Shown: positions 1 through 14,037 of the stretch, piece by piece | Numbering within the stretch: the stretch's first letter is position 1 | Layout: every line of letters begins with the position of its first letter | NCBI GenBank assembly: GCA_023897205.1 | Contig: JAHWDD010000001.1 | Coordinates: 744,001-808,000, forward strand | Length of the DNA stretch: 64,000 bases | Direction: 5' to 3' | From: Exophiala sp. HKRS030 | Lineage: Eukaryota > Ascomycota > Eurotiomycetes > Chaetothyriales > Herpotrichiellaceae | Notes under the pieces: generated by a model | Seen by the model: the letters and a program-made list of their open reading frames with translations, nothing else | What the model was told of the DNA's origin: nothing | Database searches by the model: none | Made by a program: the position numbers and the translations under genes

Positions 1-3000
1 CTGGGCGCAGGGGCTCGATTGCTGTTTGTACACCGCGGCAGATTCCAAATTATGCCGCGACTCTGACGAACAACCATCTTCTGCAACGATGGCCTCATAC
101 TAGTCTGAGACGCAGTCCTCCGAGAAGGCTGAATTTCCTGTCCAACGCTCTAACCGAAAAGCTAATCTCCTCGCCTTGATGCACCTAGTCGGGATGTGAA
201 CATGGACCAAATTCCGCATCAAGGGAAGGAGGCGGCGTACGAGGCGCAAGGAAAAGTCAAATAATTTTCGAGTCATTGGACAAAGCATCACGGAAACATA
301 CAAAGCACGACGGATTCGGATTTTGTGGCCGGCCGGCTCGGTCGCTGTTGACACCAAGCCAGGCAAGAGCAGGCTGAAATTACTGTCTCCAGTATTCGTG
401 TAATAATGATCAACTTAAGCAAGAAAGATTGTGTATTTGTATCACCAAGGAGGCAACATCATGCGAACAGCGCCTCGGGCACGCAGAACACAAATGCGAC
501 GTTCAAGATTCACGCTTTGCCCGCGGAAACATCGTGGAATCGATACTCACCGCAAGCTGCGACCACGGCCGGAAAGGGTCAGGGTCGGGGTAACTCCAGT
601 ACATTACAGATTCATCAGTCCCTTACCCGAGTACGAATACAATATTGAATGTGGTGGACAACAAAACCAAATATTAACGCGCTTGACTGTTATTGATGCA
701 CCGTATCCGAGAAAAAAGGGGCCGTCTTTTGAACGATGTTTCATGTTCTTGCCTCACTGTACGCGAGTCGAGACTACTACGCCAACTACGTAGTACTCTT
801 CCTTCGGCTCCGACAGACAGGCAAATCAGAATGCGAGATGGCCCTTTTGATCGCCGCTGATGCTTGACCACAATACAATCTCCAACCTCCTGGAGGCGCA
901 GTTCATTGTCCCATCGTCATCTGCGATAGCGGGGTGCTTTGATTGAACATCAGTCAGCCAGCCGGCCGGCCGGCCATTCCCTGCTTGGTTATTCACCTCG
1001 TCTGAGCCTCCTCATCGAGATAGTCACGCCGTACCGCAACGCGGACACGTCTCGTGAAGAACGTGGTATCAATGGTAACAGCAGCTGGACGAGGCTGCGC
1101 GCGCTTCTGTCATTGTCAGATTCTGACCAGAGTGTCACATCGTCGGGCCGACCGTTCGCTCACATGGAGTTGGAGAGTGGACTCTACCCGTTGTTGCAAT
1201 GATGCTCATTTTATGTGGATAGCCATGACCGCACTGGAACAAGTATCGTCGACTTGAACTGCTATACGAGCTCCGACGCCCTAAAGCAAAAGTCTATAAA
1301 CGAAGGACTCAGAGGTGAAGCATCGTTCGGGTATAGTCACCTCGAATTCTTCATAGTATGTGCCGGTCAAGCATTCTCGACCCCTGCAGCCGTTTGGAGA
1401 GGGCTGAAAGCGGACGCAGGGCTCTGAAGAATCGACAATTTGAGGCAGTCGGACGGTGGATTGAAAACTAACCGATTAGTTTGGTTCAATGGCGCTCCAC
1501 CTGGGGGAAGGCCCGGCAATAGGGGCCTGAGGGACATGAATCGCTTCCGATCATGTCCGTGTGTCTCTGGAGTACGCGTGCACGTCAGAGAAAAACTCTG
1601 GTCGAGTGAATCAACGATTGACTGCCCAGCGATCGAAGGTGTGGTTTTGTCAAGACAGCTGTCACTTCACAGTAGCCAGCTGAATCCGAACTACAGTATA
1701 TGTTCCACCCTTATGTGACAAGCAGGTAAGCAAGAAAAAGCAGGATAACATTCTCTGAGTGGGCAGGCCTCGACACCATGTCATGCGGCAGCCCGTACCT
1801 CGGTCAGTCAACGTTCGTCCTATCGACGTGGAAGCAACATGAAGCTTGGCACTTAGGGTTTGAGCCATGGAGGTCCCACCCAGCTCATCTTGAATCATTC
1901 GAGGTACGAGTATGGATAGAGGACAGAGCAAAAGCAAGGAAGAAGTGATGGGACAACTACGCCCAGTCCGGAGTACTTACAGTAGTGTACGAACGAATAC
2001 GAGCGACAACATTAGGTACGGAGTGCGAGTATGGGTCACTTGCTTGTCGCATTCTCACTACGAGGCGAATTAGTCCGTCATAGCGGTTGCAAGATGTTTT
2101 GGCGGTCAAGACAGGTGTGTCCATATGTACAACTAGAGTAGGAAGCACTGACCAAGTCCTCGTATTGCCGAAGGGCGAATCCGGTGGGCGACTTGCTGGT
2201 GAGGTCAGTCCCCAGGTGCCCAGGGAGGTCATCGGTGCGGATGCGTTTACGCGTCACGGTGAGGGAGATTCGGGCTACGACAGAGTAGGAACTGGGTCCT
2301 GGTACTAATTAGATGCTGCTTAAAGGGTTGCTCGTTGTAGGCATTCGCATAGTAGATCTTACTGCCCAACACTGACACAGCCAATCTGTGTACGTGAGCC
2401 CCTGGTATTGTATCAGCATCGCTCGTTTCCCCCATTCTCCGACTTGTTCGCCATCAATTGCTCCGTACTAAATACTATATCTTGCAATACTGTAGAAATC
2501 AAGTCACTGTTAGACCTACCTATCTCAGTAGGTATCGACAAATTCGACGGTGAGCACAGTACTAGGCGAAGAGGACTGTGTGTTGGGTGTCTCTGAGAGT
2601 ATGCCATTGTCTACTCCATGACTCTCAGGCACGTAAGTTCCTAAAGATGGTGTCTGACAGCCCGTTGGAGGCAGTACTCTGTACAGTAGGCACCTACAGT
2701 ACGCTTACTTGTGCCATTTGGGCGTCAAGTACACTGGAAGGGTCGGATAAATGGCCATTGGCCAGTAATAGCCGTCGGAGCAAGGCGCTCTCTGTTACAG
2801 TCGTTTTCCCACTTTCTCCCACTCACCACCTGGGTAGGTACCTATTAGTGTCCTAGAAGTGCCTGCGCCCTCGCCTACGCCCACTATTTACCCGCCAGGC
2901 ATTTGAAAGTCCCAGCCCCGTTCTACAAGTGCCCTTGGAATCGAATCGATAGCGACCAACGGAGAACAACTACTACGAAGGCCCATTGTGAACCCCAATC

Positions 3001-5511
3001 CTCCCCCTGGCCTACAATACAATACAATACTGGCCACTAGTGGTCGGTGCGTGCCTCCTGCTCGACGCTTTTTCCAAGGCTCTTGCCGGCCCTTCCCTTC
3101 CTCCCACAACGCCTAAATTTGGACAATGATCATGGCCGCCGAAGGCAGGCTGCGACCCTTTTCTGGGCCTAATGCTTGACACTGGTTATCAACACATGGT
3201 ATATGGTGCGAGATACAGAATCTACAAGTAGACAATGTGAAGCAGTGGCATCACGCCGGTGCTTTCATGGTGCATATACGGTACGGACGACCGGTGGAAT
3301 CATCTACCTACAGTACTTGGAGGTCCCCAAATAGGTATATCATTTAGTAGATTTGATCCCACGGTTTAATGAAATCTATCTAGAGTAACCGGACAAGACA
3401 TGTAATCCCGCTTCTCGCCCTCCCGAAGCTGAGATTTGTATAGGTATCCCACGCCTCGGCCTGATACGAGTTATCCTCCTCCCCATCAGCAACCACCCCC
3501 GATCCCAAACCTTCTATGGAGTCTCGTCCTGGGCTGACTTGACATCGAAATTTCCACTTTTACTCCTCCGACATCCTCTGTCAGTCTTTGCCTCACACTA
3601 CCCACCCACTCGCCCTCACCTCTGACGAGTGCAATACGAGTCTTGACCCTGTCAAAGCCGACGCCGAAGCTTGTGACCTCCCTCTGCGACCCTGACCCTA
3701 TCCTTGTCCAGTTGGCCTGTTAGTGCCACCACCTGCTATCACTGACACCTCGGCGCTCAACCTCTGGCACTTCCGCCTGCTCCGTCCTGGTCGTCGAACT
3801 CATCGACTCCGTCTTGACTTTTCCCAGTATCTGTTCCCAGATCGATAAAACTCTGTTGATCCACTGCTTCACCATTTGTCCACCAGCCCACTTGTGGACT
3901 GTACCGAGGGCTCGCTTTGCGCCTCATTATTTCGCAAAGCTCGCCACGACGCATGCGCGGGCTGTGACTGGCTCCCACACTCGACCAGGTACGAGTACCA
4001 GAGCTCTGGGTTGGCTCCATCGCCGGAGGAAGGCTGTTTGGTTAGTGCCTGGGTAGAGCAAACCGTACTTTGACAGGGATCGACTTTAGGGTCTCTAGAT
4101 TGAGGCCCAAGGCCCTCGTCCCGCAAGACTAAAGGTAGAATGCTCAGTCGCCGCTCTGGCCGTTTCCTCTTTCACCCCAGCTCGCGACCTTTCCAAAACG
4201 CCTCACTAATCCCGGCCTCACAGGTCACAGTTGCGCGCTGACCTCGACTCGCACACAAGGCCCATGATTTCCGCCTACAGGACCCAAAACCAGTCGCAGA
4301 CCGCCCCCCCGCCCACATCCGCCAATACTTCGCCCTGCAACGCCATTTGCTCTTTAGGGAGCCGTCAACCGACTCGGCACACCTCTAGCTGGATCCTCTA
4401 CAGCTCTGCTCTATCTTCCATCATCCGACCCTCTAGCGACCAGGGCAGCCCTGCACTCAAACCCCAAGTCCTCTTTTCGTGATCGACATTCCAACAGAGC
4501 AAGCATCCTTTGTTTCTAAATCTCTCCAACTTCGCCTCGCCTTCGCATCACTCCGCCTACTTTTTAAAAGAGCAACGGCGATCGCCCTCATCTCGTTTCC
4601 CCCCCGGAGCTCGGTCTTTCAGGCCTCGACGATACCTGGGACTTTCTACGATCAACACCTCGGGTGTCCTTTTACTCCTCGCCATTCGCCCGTGCATAGA
4701 ACCCTACAACTACAGATCTTGAACACCGCTCTCGACCCTTGCGAATAACCGCGACACGGCTCGAGTATAGATATTGCTGCCCAACGGAACTCAATTTGGC
4801 ACCGCAGAAATCGGTGTCCGCGCGAGACATTCTAGACCGCTGGGCCCTGTTCTGGGACAGATGACGACCTCCTAGCTCTAGGACTTTTCACCGTTCACAA
4901 AACATCAAACCACCTTCTCATCCACCTCGCAATCAATTTGCAACTCAACTTCCTCGACCTGGATCAAATTGCGTTTTGCGATCCTGGATTGACTTGATTG
5001 TTTGGGTGGGCCGTTGTGTGTTTGCTTCGCTTTCGTCTCGGACCGCCATCACCTCTGGGACACCAATCGACGACTCGCCAAAATTCGTTGAATCGCCATC
5101 GCGCTTGAGGTCGGCTACCTATCATCACCTGTTCGAGTGCGCTGCGTCCCTGCGGGTTTGCTGTCAAGGAGACACCTTCGTTGCGACGACAGGAAAAGCA
5201 AACCCCGCCATTTGCGCCATTTGGCATTTCCATTCTTCCCACCAACCAACGTCCTCTGTTGATTGCTACTGTTGGCAATTGAACCTTTCTGCAGCCTGCC
5301 TGCATCAACGGTCGTGAGGTGCAACAACAGGAATCTCATGCAGCCTGGCGCAAACGTAGTCTAACGCTTTGCCATGAGCCCTTCGTGTTGAACTCGCATC
5401 CCACAGTTGTTGTGCATTGGGTCATGCCGCCTTTGTTGTACCACCTTCCATTGGGTATAGAGACGTGGGAGGTACAGGTTCTCTCGCTGGACAGAGGATC
5501 AGAGGTTGAGA
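1..5511. other. Long region without a recognised gene, with CT-rich leader
   Basis: I found no convincing coding region here; the open frames are short and do not resemble known proteins. Positions 1-3400 are mixed-composition intergenic DNA with scattered TACGGAGT, TACAGTAC and TAGGTA words and a GGCC-rich palindromic run at 961-975. From about 3480 to 5500 the plus strand becomes rich in C and T, with many short upstream ATG frames. This looks like the long promoter and 5' leader of the transcription factor gene that follows. A long leader with upstream frames is common for fungal developmental regulators, so translational control is possible. That is inference. Confidence 0.55.
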
Positions 5512-8500
5512 ATGGATGATATCGGTGACGTGGATGCAAAGCACGAACGATCCAATCCGTATCCCCCGTCACTACCACCACCACCAGGCGCCATCCACCG
5601 TATGCCGCCATCCGAGACCCCAGCGTTACACAGCTATCACCAACCTCAAGGCGTAACTATGCCACCACCAGCCCCAGCCTGGAATCCGGCTCCGTCGCCA
5701 TACACGAATAGTGAGCCCTCGGAACATCGACCGCCACCGCCAGATCTTGGCCATCAACAACAGTATCCGCCTCCAAGTCAATCATATCCTCCTCCTCCTC
5801 CTCCTCCACCACCACCACCGCCACCGCCGCCAGGAAGAGAGACTCCAGGCTATCCCCCGGAATCAGGATACGGACGACCAGGAAGTGTGTCGGGCCCTTC
5901 AAGATCTCCCGCCGAACTTCAACGTCCTCCATATCATCCTGGGAGTACTCCCCACGAGCCTCCATATTACCAGCCTCCTCCAGACTACCGACCACCCCAT
6001 CATGCCTATTCTGGCCCTGAGAACCAGCCAAACGGAACTCATCAGCCCCTTCACGTGGTAACAGGCCATGACATGATGCCCAGCCAACCTCCTGGACCAC
6101 CTGGGCCTTATGGGCCACCTTCAGCGGGACCTCCGCCATCCGCTGGGCCTTATGTGCCGCCTCCGTACTACGACCCAAGTTTCCCGCAGAGAAGGAAACC
6201 TGTCCGAGCTGCACAAGCGTGTGATTCGTGCAGACAACGAAAAGCGAAATGTGACGAAGGTCGACCAGAGTGTCAGCATTGCAAGGACAATGGTCTGAAA
6301 TGTACCTATAGAGAGGTGCCTCCCCAGAAGTCGGAGAAACAGATACTCAACATCACCGACAAATTGGAGACGATGAGCGGAAATATCGAAATGCTTATTC
6401 AGAATCAAAAGGCCCAAGCGGAGAATATCAATCTATTGCTGAACGCATGGCAGCAGAAGCAGCAGTCCGAAACCGGCAATGCGCCAACACCAGATGACCA
6501 CCTGGACATTGCCTTGCGACGACACAAGCAGTCAACGCTCACCGACAACCCTATCGATCCAGCATATCCTTTCCGCAGAGGAGAGAGCTCGGAAACTCAG
6601 TCCACAAGACGGCCAGTCCAGGTGCAACCAAAACCTTCTACCGTGCAACAAGGACCAGAAGGAGAGAGGGAGAACTTCGAACTCACCTTACCGCCAAAGC
6701 ACACTACAGCAGCTCAGAACCTCCTCAATTGGCCTTCTATCAAGAAATTGATTCCACCCAAGATCACGGCATCGTACGTCATTGACGAAGAAACTGGAAG
6801 AGGATTGTTGCGCCTCTATGGCTCTGGCGAAGGGGAAGACAAGAATGACGGCCATGAGGGTGCTCCAAGCCCGGCTGGTAGTACTTCCTCGGAAGGTCGC
6901 CGCATGGATGAGGAAACGTCATCCTCACCGCATGGCGTTTGGGGTACTGGGCAGATCCACCCGCTCACCCCGTCCTCGATGCCCCATAACTCTCATACTG
7001 CACGGGACCATCCAGGTGGTGTGAGCCCTCATGGAGGCCTGATGCTCGATTCTGATGCTGTCGACCGGTATTTCCGAAGCTACATGGACCATATGCATAT
7101 TCTGCATCCATTCCTGGAGCCTAGAGTCATCCGCCACATGGTCCATACTTTCAAGCGTAAATACAGTTTGGATGTCCGCAGCACGCCACATACAGCTGCT
7201 ACCATTGGTACCAAGCGAAAGCGGGAGATGACCGAGTCTCCCACTTCGATGGACGAGCCGCATGCAGCAAATCATGTCAATAGCCGCACGCAAGCCAGGT
7301 TACTTTCCACTGGAGCACCTCTCATCGAACATTCGGTTGCAAATGCCATTGTGCTCCTGGTGATAGCGCTGGGCAAGGTTTGTTCGCACCGTGAGCCGCT
7401 CCCAGGCCCAGCAAGCACCACCAGCATGCGCACTTCTACCCCTCATAGTGCTTTGTATTCCGACTTGCCAATGCCAATGTCTGCGCCAACATCACCATTC
7501 AACACGCAGTCAAACTTGAACGGGACCAACAACATCAGTGTTTCGAGCCCTGCAAACCCTCAAGGCAAGAACATGGATGCCATCCCTGGACTGGCATATT
7601 TCGCAAAGGCGGCGGATATCCTGGGTGAACTCCCGGGTGGCACTGATGTGTCGCATATTCAAGCCAATCTTCTCGCAGGTTTGTACATGGGTCAGCTTGC
7701 GCGCATTCTGCCGAGTTACGAGTACATCATGAAGGCTTGCATGGCTGCACAGATTCTGATAGAGTCGAGACCCTACAAAGAGCAGACGATCAAACCCAAC
7801 CGACGCAACCTGATCAACTTCGCGTTCTGGTCATGCCTGCAACTGGAGAGTGACATTGCTGCGGAGCTGGAGCTACCCCTTAGCGGCATTACCCGCTTTG
7901 AAAGCTCGCAGCACAAAGACATGCCTACGAGTGTTACGCTGGAGCACGGTCTCGATGGGACGTCGAACGCTAACGAGATTGTGCGTTACTACCTGTACCA
8001 GATCCAATTGCGAATGACGATGAACAGTGTTCATTCGACCCTGTATCGGCAGTCGAAGGACCCCAGTACCAGGCCCAGCATTACCATCATGGGGGTCTTG
8101 GATGAGAACCTAGAAAACTGGAGAAGAATTCTCAACAACTGGTCGTGGGACGACGACGACCACGAAAGCCCGGACATCAATGTGGCCCGGATGAGGGGCA
8201 AGTATTACGGAGGGAAATACATTGTCTGGCGACCAGCAGTTCATTACGCTCTGTTGATAAGCGAAGGGTTGCTGAAAGATCACTCCGATGAGTCGCCTGC
8301 AGCCTATGGCAACTCGGAGCTCACGTCACCCTCCGTCCAGCACGCGAGCGTAGGCGACAACCAGCTCCATCGCCATGGCTCCGATATGCCCTATATCAGT
8401 CCCGATCTCCTACAGGCGGCCAGAATTTGTATCCAAGCCGCGATCCGTAGCACGACGTGTTTCGACAAGGTCCCTCGTCGTTTGATTGTCACCAATATTT

Positions 8501-8822
8501 TTGGTACAGTACATGCGTAGGTGGCCCCTACCGATGATGTGTTGCAAGAATCGAGCTGACTTGATGCAGGCAATTTGGTAATATGCTTGTGCTGTATGCC
8601 ACGTTCACGGCAAGGCATCCTGGGTTGAGCTCGTTGGTGGACGAATACACTTTGAAGCGTCTCCACGATCGCACGATCCGGATCCTGAGAGAGAACGAAG
8701 CTATATCCCCCGTTCTAGCCAAGGATCGCCATATCCTCGAGCATGTCCGAGCCCAAGTGTTTGGGCCGGCAACATCTTATCCGGCCGTCAGCACGACGTC
8801 CAGCTTTTCCTCGAATCGATGA
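5512..8822 (+). CDS. Zn(II)2Cys6 fungal transcription factor
   Basis: A nuclear DNA-binding regulator of about 1085 residues. The first 230 residues are disordered and rich in Pro, Gln, Tyr and His, with a run of about 15 prolines near residues 94-109. The binuclear zinc cluster lies at residues 237-264 with spacing C-x2-C-x6-C-x6-C-x2-C-x6-C; a basic stretch precedes it and a probable coiled-coil linker follows at about 275-325. The fungal_trans middle-homology region starts near residue 515 (DRYFRSYMDHMHILHPFL). The ATG at 5512 is chosen because the open frame upstream has only a TTG. One intron at 8517-8569 (GTAGGT, CTGAC branch, CAG) joins the main exon to a final exon at 8570-8822 and avoids the stop at 8518. 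The target pathway cannot be told from sequence. Confidence 0.9.
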
Positions 8823-11060
8823 ATTTACGGGTGGCAATTGTGTTAACATATGGAAATCTGACCTAGGTTGCTTTTTCGAGACGAACCCTCCAATTCGGCA
8901 GGTGGCAGTATTGAAGCGTTTGGCATGTATATGTCTGGCATTTTTGGTCATACCATGGAGTTTTATGATATATTCGAAACGGCCGATATCAGGTGGCACC
9001 CGTTGTGTTGTGTCTCTTTGTGTTTTTATTGCTATTGTTGTGTGGATGAATGATTACCTGGATTGGTCCCCCAAGAGTGAGTTGGAGGCACCTCGAGGAG
9101 GAATTTGGAGGTGTGCGTGGGAATGGGAGAGGATGTGGCAAAGATTGACATTGTTGCTGATGAGAAGACAGAGGGTGATCAAGAGAAGGGAGACAATTGG
9201 GATGCGAAACTAAGCAAGCCTTGGGATACACCTTGGAAGGAAAGACTACTTAACTGTTGTGCATCATCTACGGCCTGTTTGAATGACCACTTCTCAGAAA
9301 CCCGGGTGAGGTCGACTATACCCTCTGGTCGAATATCTCAGCAAAGAATTTGTTGTCATATTTTGGGACTTTGTTTTCCTTGTATGGGTTGGGTGATCTA
9401 GGGGGGTTGCGAACCGGGGGGGGATCAGAATGAATGGGCAAGGCGCATGGCTTTACGATGGTGGCTCTCGCCCACTTGTACATTATCAAACATCAACATC
9501 ATCGTCAACATTTATCATCATTATATTCCGGCTGGGTAAAGCTGTGCAGATTCATATATCTCTGTACCCCGAAGATATTGTCATTCAGGACTTTTGCTTC
9601 CTGTTCTTACTTTTTTTGCTCTTTATTGAATTTTGTTTTGCTCCCAGCTTCGTATTTCATGTCATCCGCGTAGTTGACGAGCCATGGACATCCAAGTGTA
9701 GGTGGTACCTACATTAGGGTACTCAGTTACGGAGTGGCTGCGGATGCAATCAAAATGGTTCAAACGCGTATCCGTACAGTGGGCAGGGCCTTTTTGCAAA
9801 ACCGATGATGAATTCAATGATTGGGCACTCGTACTGTCTGTACAGAGAGTGTTGTAACCCCGAGTCGCCACCAGGGAGCCAGGTTCACCAAGAAACGAAC
9901 ATGGGCGTTGTTTTTCCCAATGACGATTCGTACGTGAGCCTTTTGTTTTTTTGCTGCGCCACAAACAGCCTGATGGTCGCCTTTCTCTCTCAGCTGACTA
10001 GAGATGAGTGAGAAGAGAAAGGAAATAAATGTACTGTACCGTACGTTTTACGAGTACGAGTCCTATCCAGGTAGTCAAGGTCGCATCTTCCTAACACTTA
10101 CGGAGTAGTACGATGGATGATAAATGTGAGTCGTAACATCTTGTCAGCCTTGCATTGGTCATTTTAAGCCTAGCTTCATGAGGTTGTTACCGGATAACTC
10201 AACCCAGCTTTTGAACAAGGGGGGAAGAATGAACAATGGGCGTTCCCAAGCTGGTAGAACAGTTATGCGTGGCATTATGGTAAACCATCCGATCCGGAAT
10301 TGGAAATGTCCTGGTGGCCGGCCATCTGTACACTGTGTATACCTGTCGAACGAACCTGTCCAGCATTTGAGTGTCGATCTCAAGGGCAAAAAGTATTTCC
10401 TTGCTTGCTACGAAAGAGAAGGGCGAACGGGGCAGGCAAATGTGTACCTGATGTGTGGCTGTGGTGATGGAAACCCCCTTCCTCCCCCCCGGGGCTCGGT
10501 TAGAGCAAACGAAGCCCAGGAACCACGTCAGTGAACAAGCCCCGATAAATACGGAAGATTGTCAACCATACAACAGGTTCAACCACGTTGTGAACTCCAT
10601 GATGCAGGTTTTACCTACCAGGTACCCAAGGTACTGGGCCACCACGACGGATATGTGTAGAGAGGGGGTTTTACATAATTAGGGCAAAGTTCCTACATGT
10701 TCATGCAGCTTTGTTTTTTAAGGTATCTTTCTTCAGGGATTTCCTTGCATCCTGCATATCTGCACATCTGCATCTGCATATTGTATCTGCATACCTAGCC
10801 TAGGTACATTAGTGCCTACAGTACTCCAAAAGTTCCAAATTGCCCAGCCGTCACTCGTTTACGAATTACGAGTCTTTTGCCCAGAACACAAAGTCGTTTG
10901 GAATTCTGTACTCCGTTCTCTGTACATCGCATCACTTCATTTCCAAGTTGCTTGAACAAAGTCATCTTTGAGCATCTCCTCTTGCCGCTTCATCAACACC
11001 GAGCGACAAGTCGTCACATTCCCCTCTGTAACGCGGTTCCCTGGATGATTTGGGCGAAAG
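8823..11060. other. Intergenic region, no gene seen
   Basis: 3' flank of the zinc-cluster gene and promoter of the patatin-like gene. The open frames overlap each other and have no recognisable content. It contains T-rich stretches near 9600 and 9940, TACGGAGT words at about 9728 and 10099, and TAGCCTAGGTACATTAG-type palindromic words near 10796-10812. Confidence 0.6.
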
Positions 11061-13008
11061 ATGGACCATAGTAACAATTTGCGGCGAAAAGATACGACAA
11101 AGGGTCCGCCACTGCGCATCCTTTCACTGGGTAGGTCCGCGAAGCCTGAGAGGACCATCCTTCATGTGTGTGAAATACAAATTAACACAAGAGTCACAGA
11201 TGGCGGCGGGGTCCGCGGTTATTCGATGCTGGTCATCCTTCAAGAACTGATGCATCGAGTCTACGTCGAGTCCGAAGGCAAACCACCGAGCAGGGAAGCC
11301 ACCCCGAAACCATGCGACTATTTCGATCTGATCATCGGCACCGGCACCGGGGGTCTGATTGCCATCATGCTGGGACGGTTGCGACTCGACTTGGAAACGT
11401 GCATGAGCGTCTACGTGCGGATGACGAAGAGAGTGTTTGAAACGGACAAGACAATAGCCGGAATCCCCTACAAACATACCCTGTTCAAGGCGTCCAAGTT
11501 GGAAGAGGCGATCCGCGAGTGCGTCAGAGACCACACGGTGTTCGAGGATGAAGGTAACGATGGCACCGCGACTGGTGGGCGCGAGTTTGGAGATCTGAGC
11601 AGCCCCGTCAGCACGGCCAGTGCGATTCCACCAAGACGGTCCATGAGCATAAGGAGTAACAATTCCATGTCAGTGTCGAGTCCGTCGACGGTGAGAAATT
11701 CCATCATCTCACCGTCGTTCAATGGCTGGGGCAATCCCAACGCGAGTTTCTATGACGGACGGGAAAACAGGACGAAGACGTAAGTTTTTCTTGAGGTTAC
11801 ACGCCCTGCAGGGATGGGGCACGCGAAGCTAACGATGTTGCAGTGCGGTCACGGCGGTTTTTCAAGGCACCCCCAAGAACGGCTCATCAGTCTTGTTGAG
11901 ATCCTACGATTCGAGAAAAGAGCCCCCGCCTGAGTTCAATTGTACCATCTGGCAGGCTGGACGGGCTACTTGTGCCACCGGCTTGGCCTTCAAGCCCATT
12001 CAAATTGGCCAGAGCGTTTTCATCGACGAAGGTGCCGGGCAGTACAACCCTGCGGTGACTGCGTTGGAGGAGACACTGAGCGAATGGCCGGCTCGAGAGA
12101 TCGGCGTCTTTGTCAGCGTGGGCACCGGCAAACGTCCGGAGAACAGTGGTGTCCCGGAGCATGAGTGGTGGGAAGATTTCCTCGGTGGAAGCATGGGCAT
12201 GTTCGCCGAGGCCAGGAGACGGCTCATTGCGAAGATCGAAGCCTGCGAAGCTACACACCAGCAAATGCTCAAGACAGAGCTGCCCAAACGTGGCGTACCC
12301 CAGGAGGTTTACTACAGGTTCAACGCCACCAGCTCCGTGGGATCTGTGGGCATGAACGAATGGGCTGCGGTACCGACGATACAGACAAACACCCGGAAAT
12401 ACTTGCGACAGGACGACACGCAGCGACTGCTGGGGGATGCGGCGCTGAAGATGGGCAAGATCGAGATCATGAAGAGACGACAAGAACGAGGCGAGACACA
12501 CAACAGAGACCCGAGCTGGTCGTATCGACAAAAGCCGCAACCCCCCGCTCCACCTGTTGTTGCACCTTCGCACCCCGGAGCAATCGAACTTCCCGCGGAG
12601 GATACTACATCATTCACCCCTCCGCAGCATCCCAGGGTCTCGGGAATGCCACCGTACCCCAACGACACGTATCCTCCGTCCCAGGATAAATTCACCCTTG
12701 CCCCAGGAGAGACGAATTCGCCGCGCGTCTCGGGAGAAATTCCTTATCGCGGTGGACGTGACGATAAATACACGTATCAGCCATCTGTTCCTCAACTACA
12801 GGCGCACAATTACAACCCCTCGGAACCACCGCCACGGCCACCAAAGACTCCAATTGACGACCCTGCCTTCCCCGTGCGGCAACGTACGTCGCCTATGGCC
12901 ACGGGCAGGTCGAATGGCGCGCCTAGACCGCCGTATCCGCTGGACTTTGATGAGGGACCGCCGCCGATGGTGAGTAAATTGAGAAAGCCGGAGTATACGC
13001 CTAGATGA
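11061..13008 (+). CDS. Patatin-like protein with altered active-site motif
   Basis: Patatin-fold acyl-hydrolase family member of about 604 residues. Exons are 11061-11130, 11200-11779 and 11844-13008. The first intron (GTAGGT...CACAG) is needed to build the oxyanion-hole motif DGGGVRG at residues 24-30. The nucleophile elbow, normally G-x-S-x-G, reads GTGTG at residues 70-74, so Gly72 takes the place of the catalytic serine. The second catalytic region reads FIDEGAGQYNP with Asp278, where D-G-G or D-G-A is usual. After residue 400 the chain is Pro- and Ser-rich and probably disordered. The fold is clear, but lipase activity is doubtful; a non-catalytic lipid-binding or regulatory role is inference. 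The second intron has a CTAAC branch site. Confidence 0.88.
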
Positions 13009-14037
13009 GGGAGAAGATGTCAACTACAAGGGGATTTGAAACAAATGCACGAATGTCCGCAATGGAACGACGATACACAAGCTGAAGCGATACCCGAGGC
13101 CCCTCATAGGACTATTTTTGGATACGAATGTCCTTATTAAAGTATTAAAGGACAATGCTCGATGGAAGTAAGCAGACACTGCTCTCTGGCAACAAGGTCG
13201 GAAAATACCTGGGTTACCCTTTTTGGGATTTGAACAATACGGTGATTAATATGTGCTAGGGTTGGAGGAAAGGTCAACAGGTGCTGCATGACCAACCTGA
13301 TGATTTTACGATTGATGCCTTTTTTCTAAGGATATTATTTTCCAGAAGCACATGACACAGCATGATACCCTGAATGTATGATATGGAAGAAGAGTGGTTC
13401 ATGAGCCACAGTACACAGGACAGGATGAGGGATGAAAGATGAAAGATGAAAGATGAAAGATGTAATGGAATGTGAGATGGTCAAAGTCAGAACATTTACT
13501 CCATCAAGTACTTGAATACTTTCTGTTATAGATTCGCCATCTGTTGGTCCTCGGCTATACCTATACACAGGTACTATGCGCTGCAACAATGGTTGATATG
13601 GGGGTGGCCCTGGACCCTGGCCACCCTTTGAGCCGTTTGAGGCTCTTTCTTGGATGGTGACAGGCCGGTGCGTGCCGGGGAATCGGCTGTATTACGGACT
13701 ATGACTAAAAGTCACACGGAAAACTGCGCCGGGTTCAAGGTGCCATTACGACTGCGGCTTGGCCCATTGTTGCGCCCTTCTTTGCCCAAATGTCTTCACC
13801 ACTTTCGATCTCGTACTCCGTGCCTGGTATCATTATCACCTTATTCTTTTAATCTCTAGTTTTCTAATTCATCCAATCTTTGCTACCATCCTGTCGCTGA
13901 TCTTGACTGTCGCTGACGACATTCTCGATGAAGTGCGTGATGTCCGGTTATGAAGTTATGCTAATAAACCGGTGAAACCTCGAAATCTTGAACACACGCG
14001 CGCCCTTCACTCACTCTCTCTCTGTGGAAATCCGACC
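13009..14037. other. Intergenic region between patatin-like and transporter genes
   Basis: No gene seen. It contains a short tandem repeat at 13424-13462. The last 200 bases are CT-rich and probably form the transporter promoter and leader. Confidence 0.6.
13424..13462 (+). repeat. 7-bp tandem repeat (GATGAAA)n
   Basis: Four exact head-to-tail copies of GATGAAA at 13431-13458, with a degenerate copy (GATGAGG) before and a partial copy after. It lies in non-coding DNA between two plus-strand genes. It is a minisatellite-like slippage repeat with no evident function. Confidence 0.95.

Noticed and set aside
9400..9425. GGGTTGCGAACC resembling a tRNA B box on the minus strand
   Set aside because: It departs from the GGTTCRANYCC consensus and no cloverleaf or A box could be placed around it.
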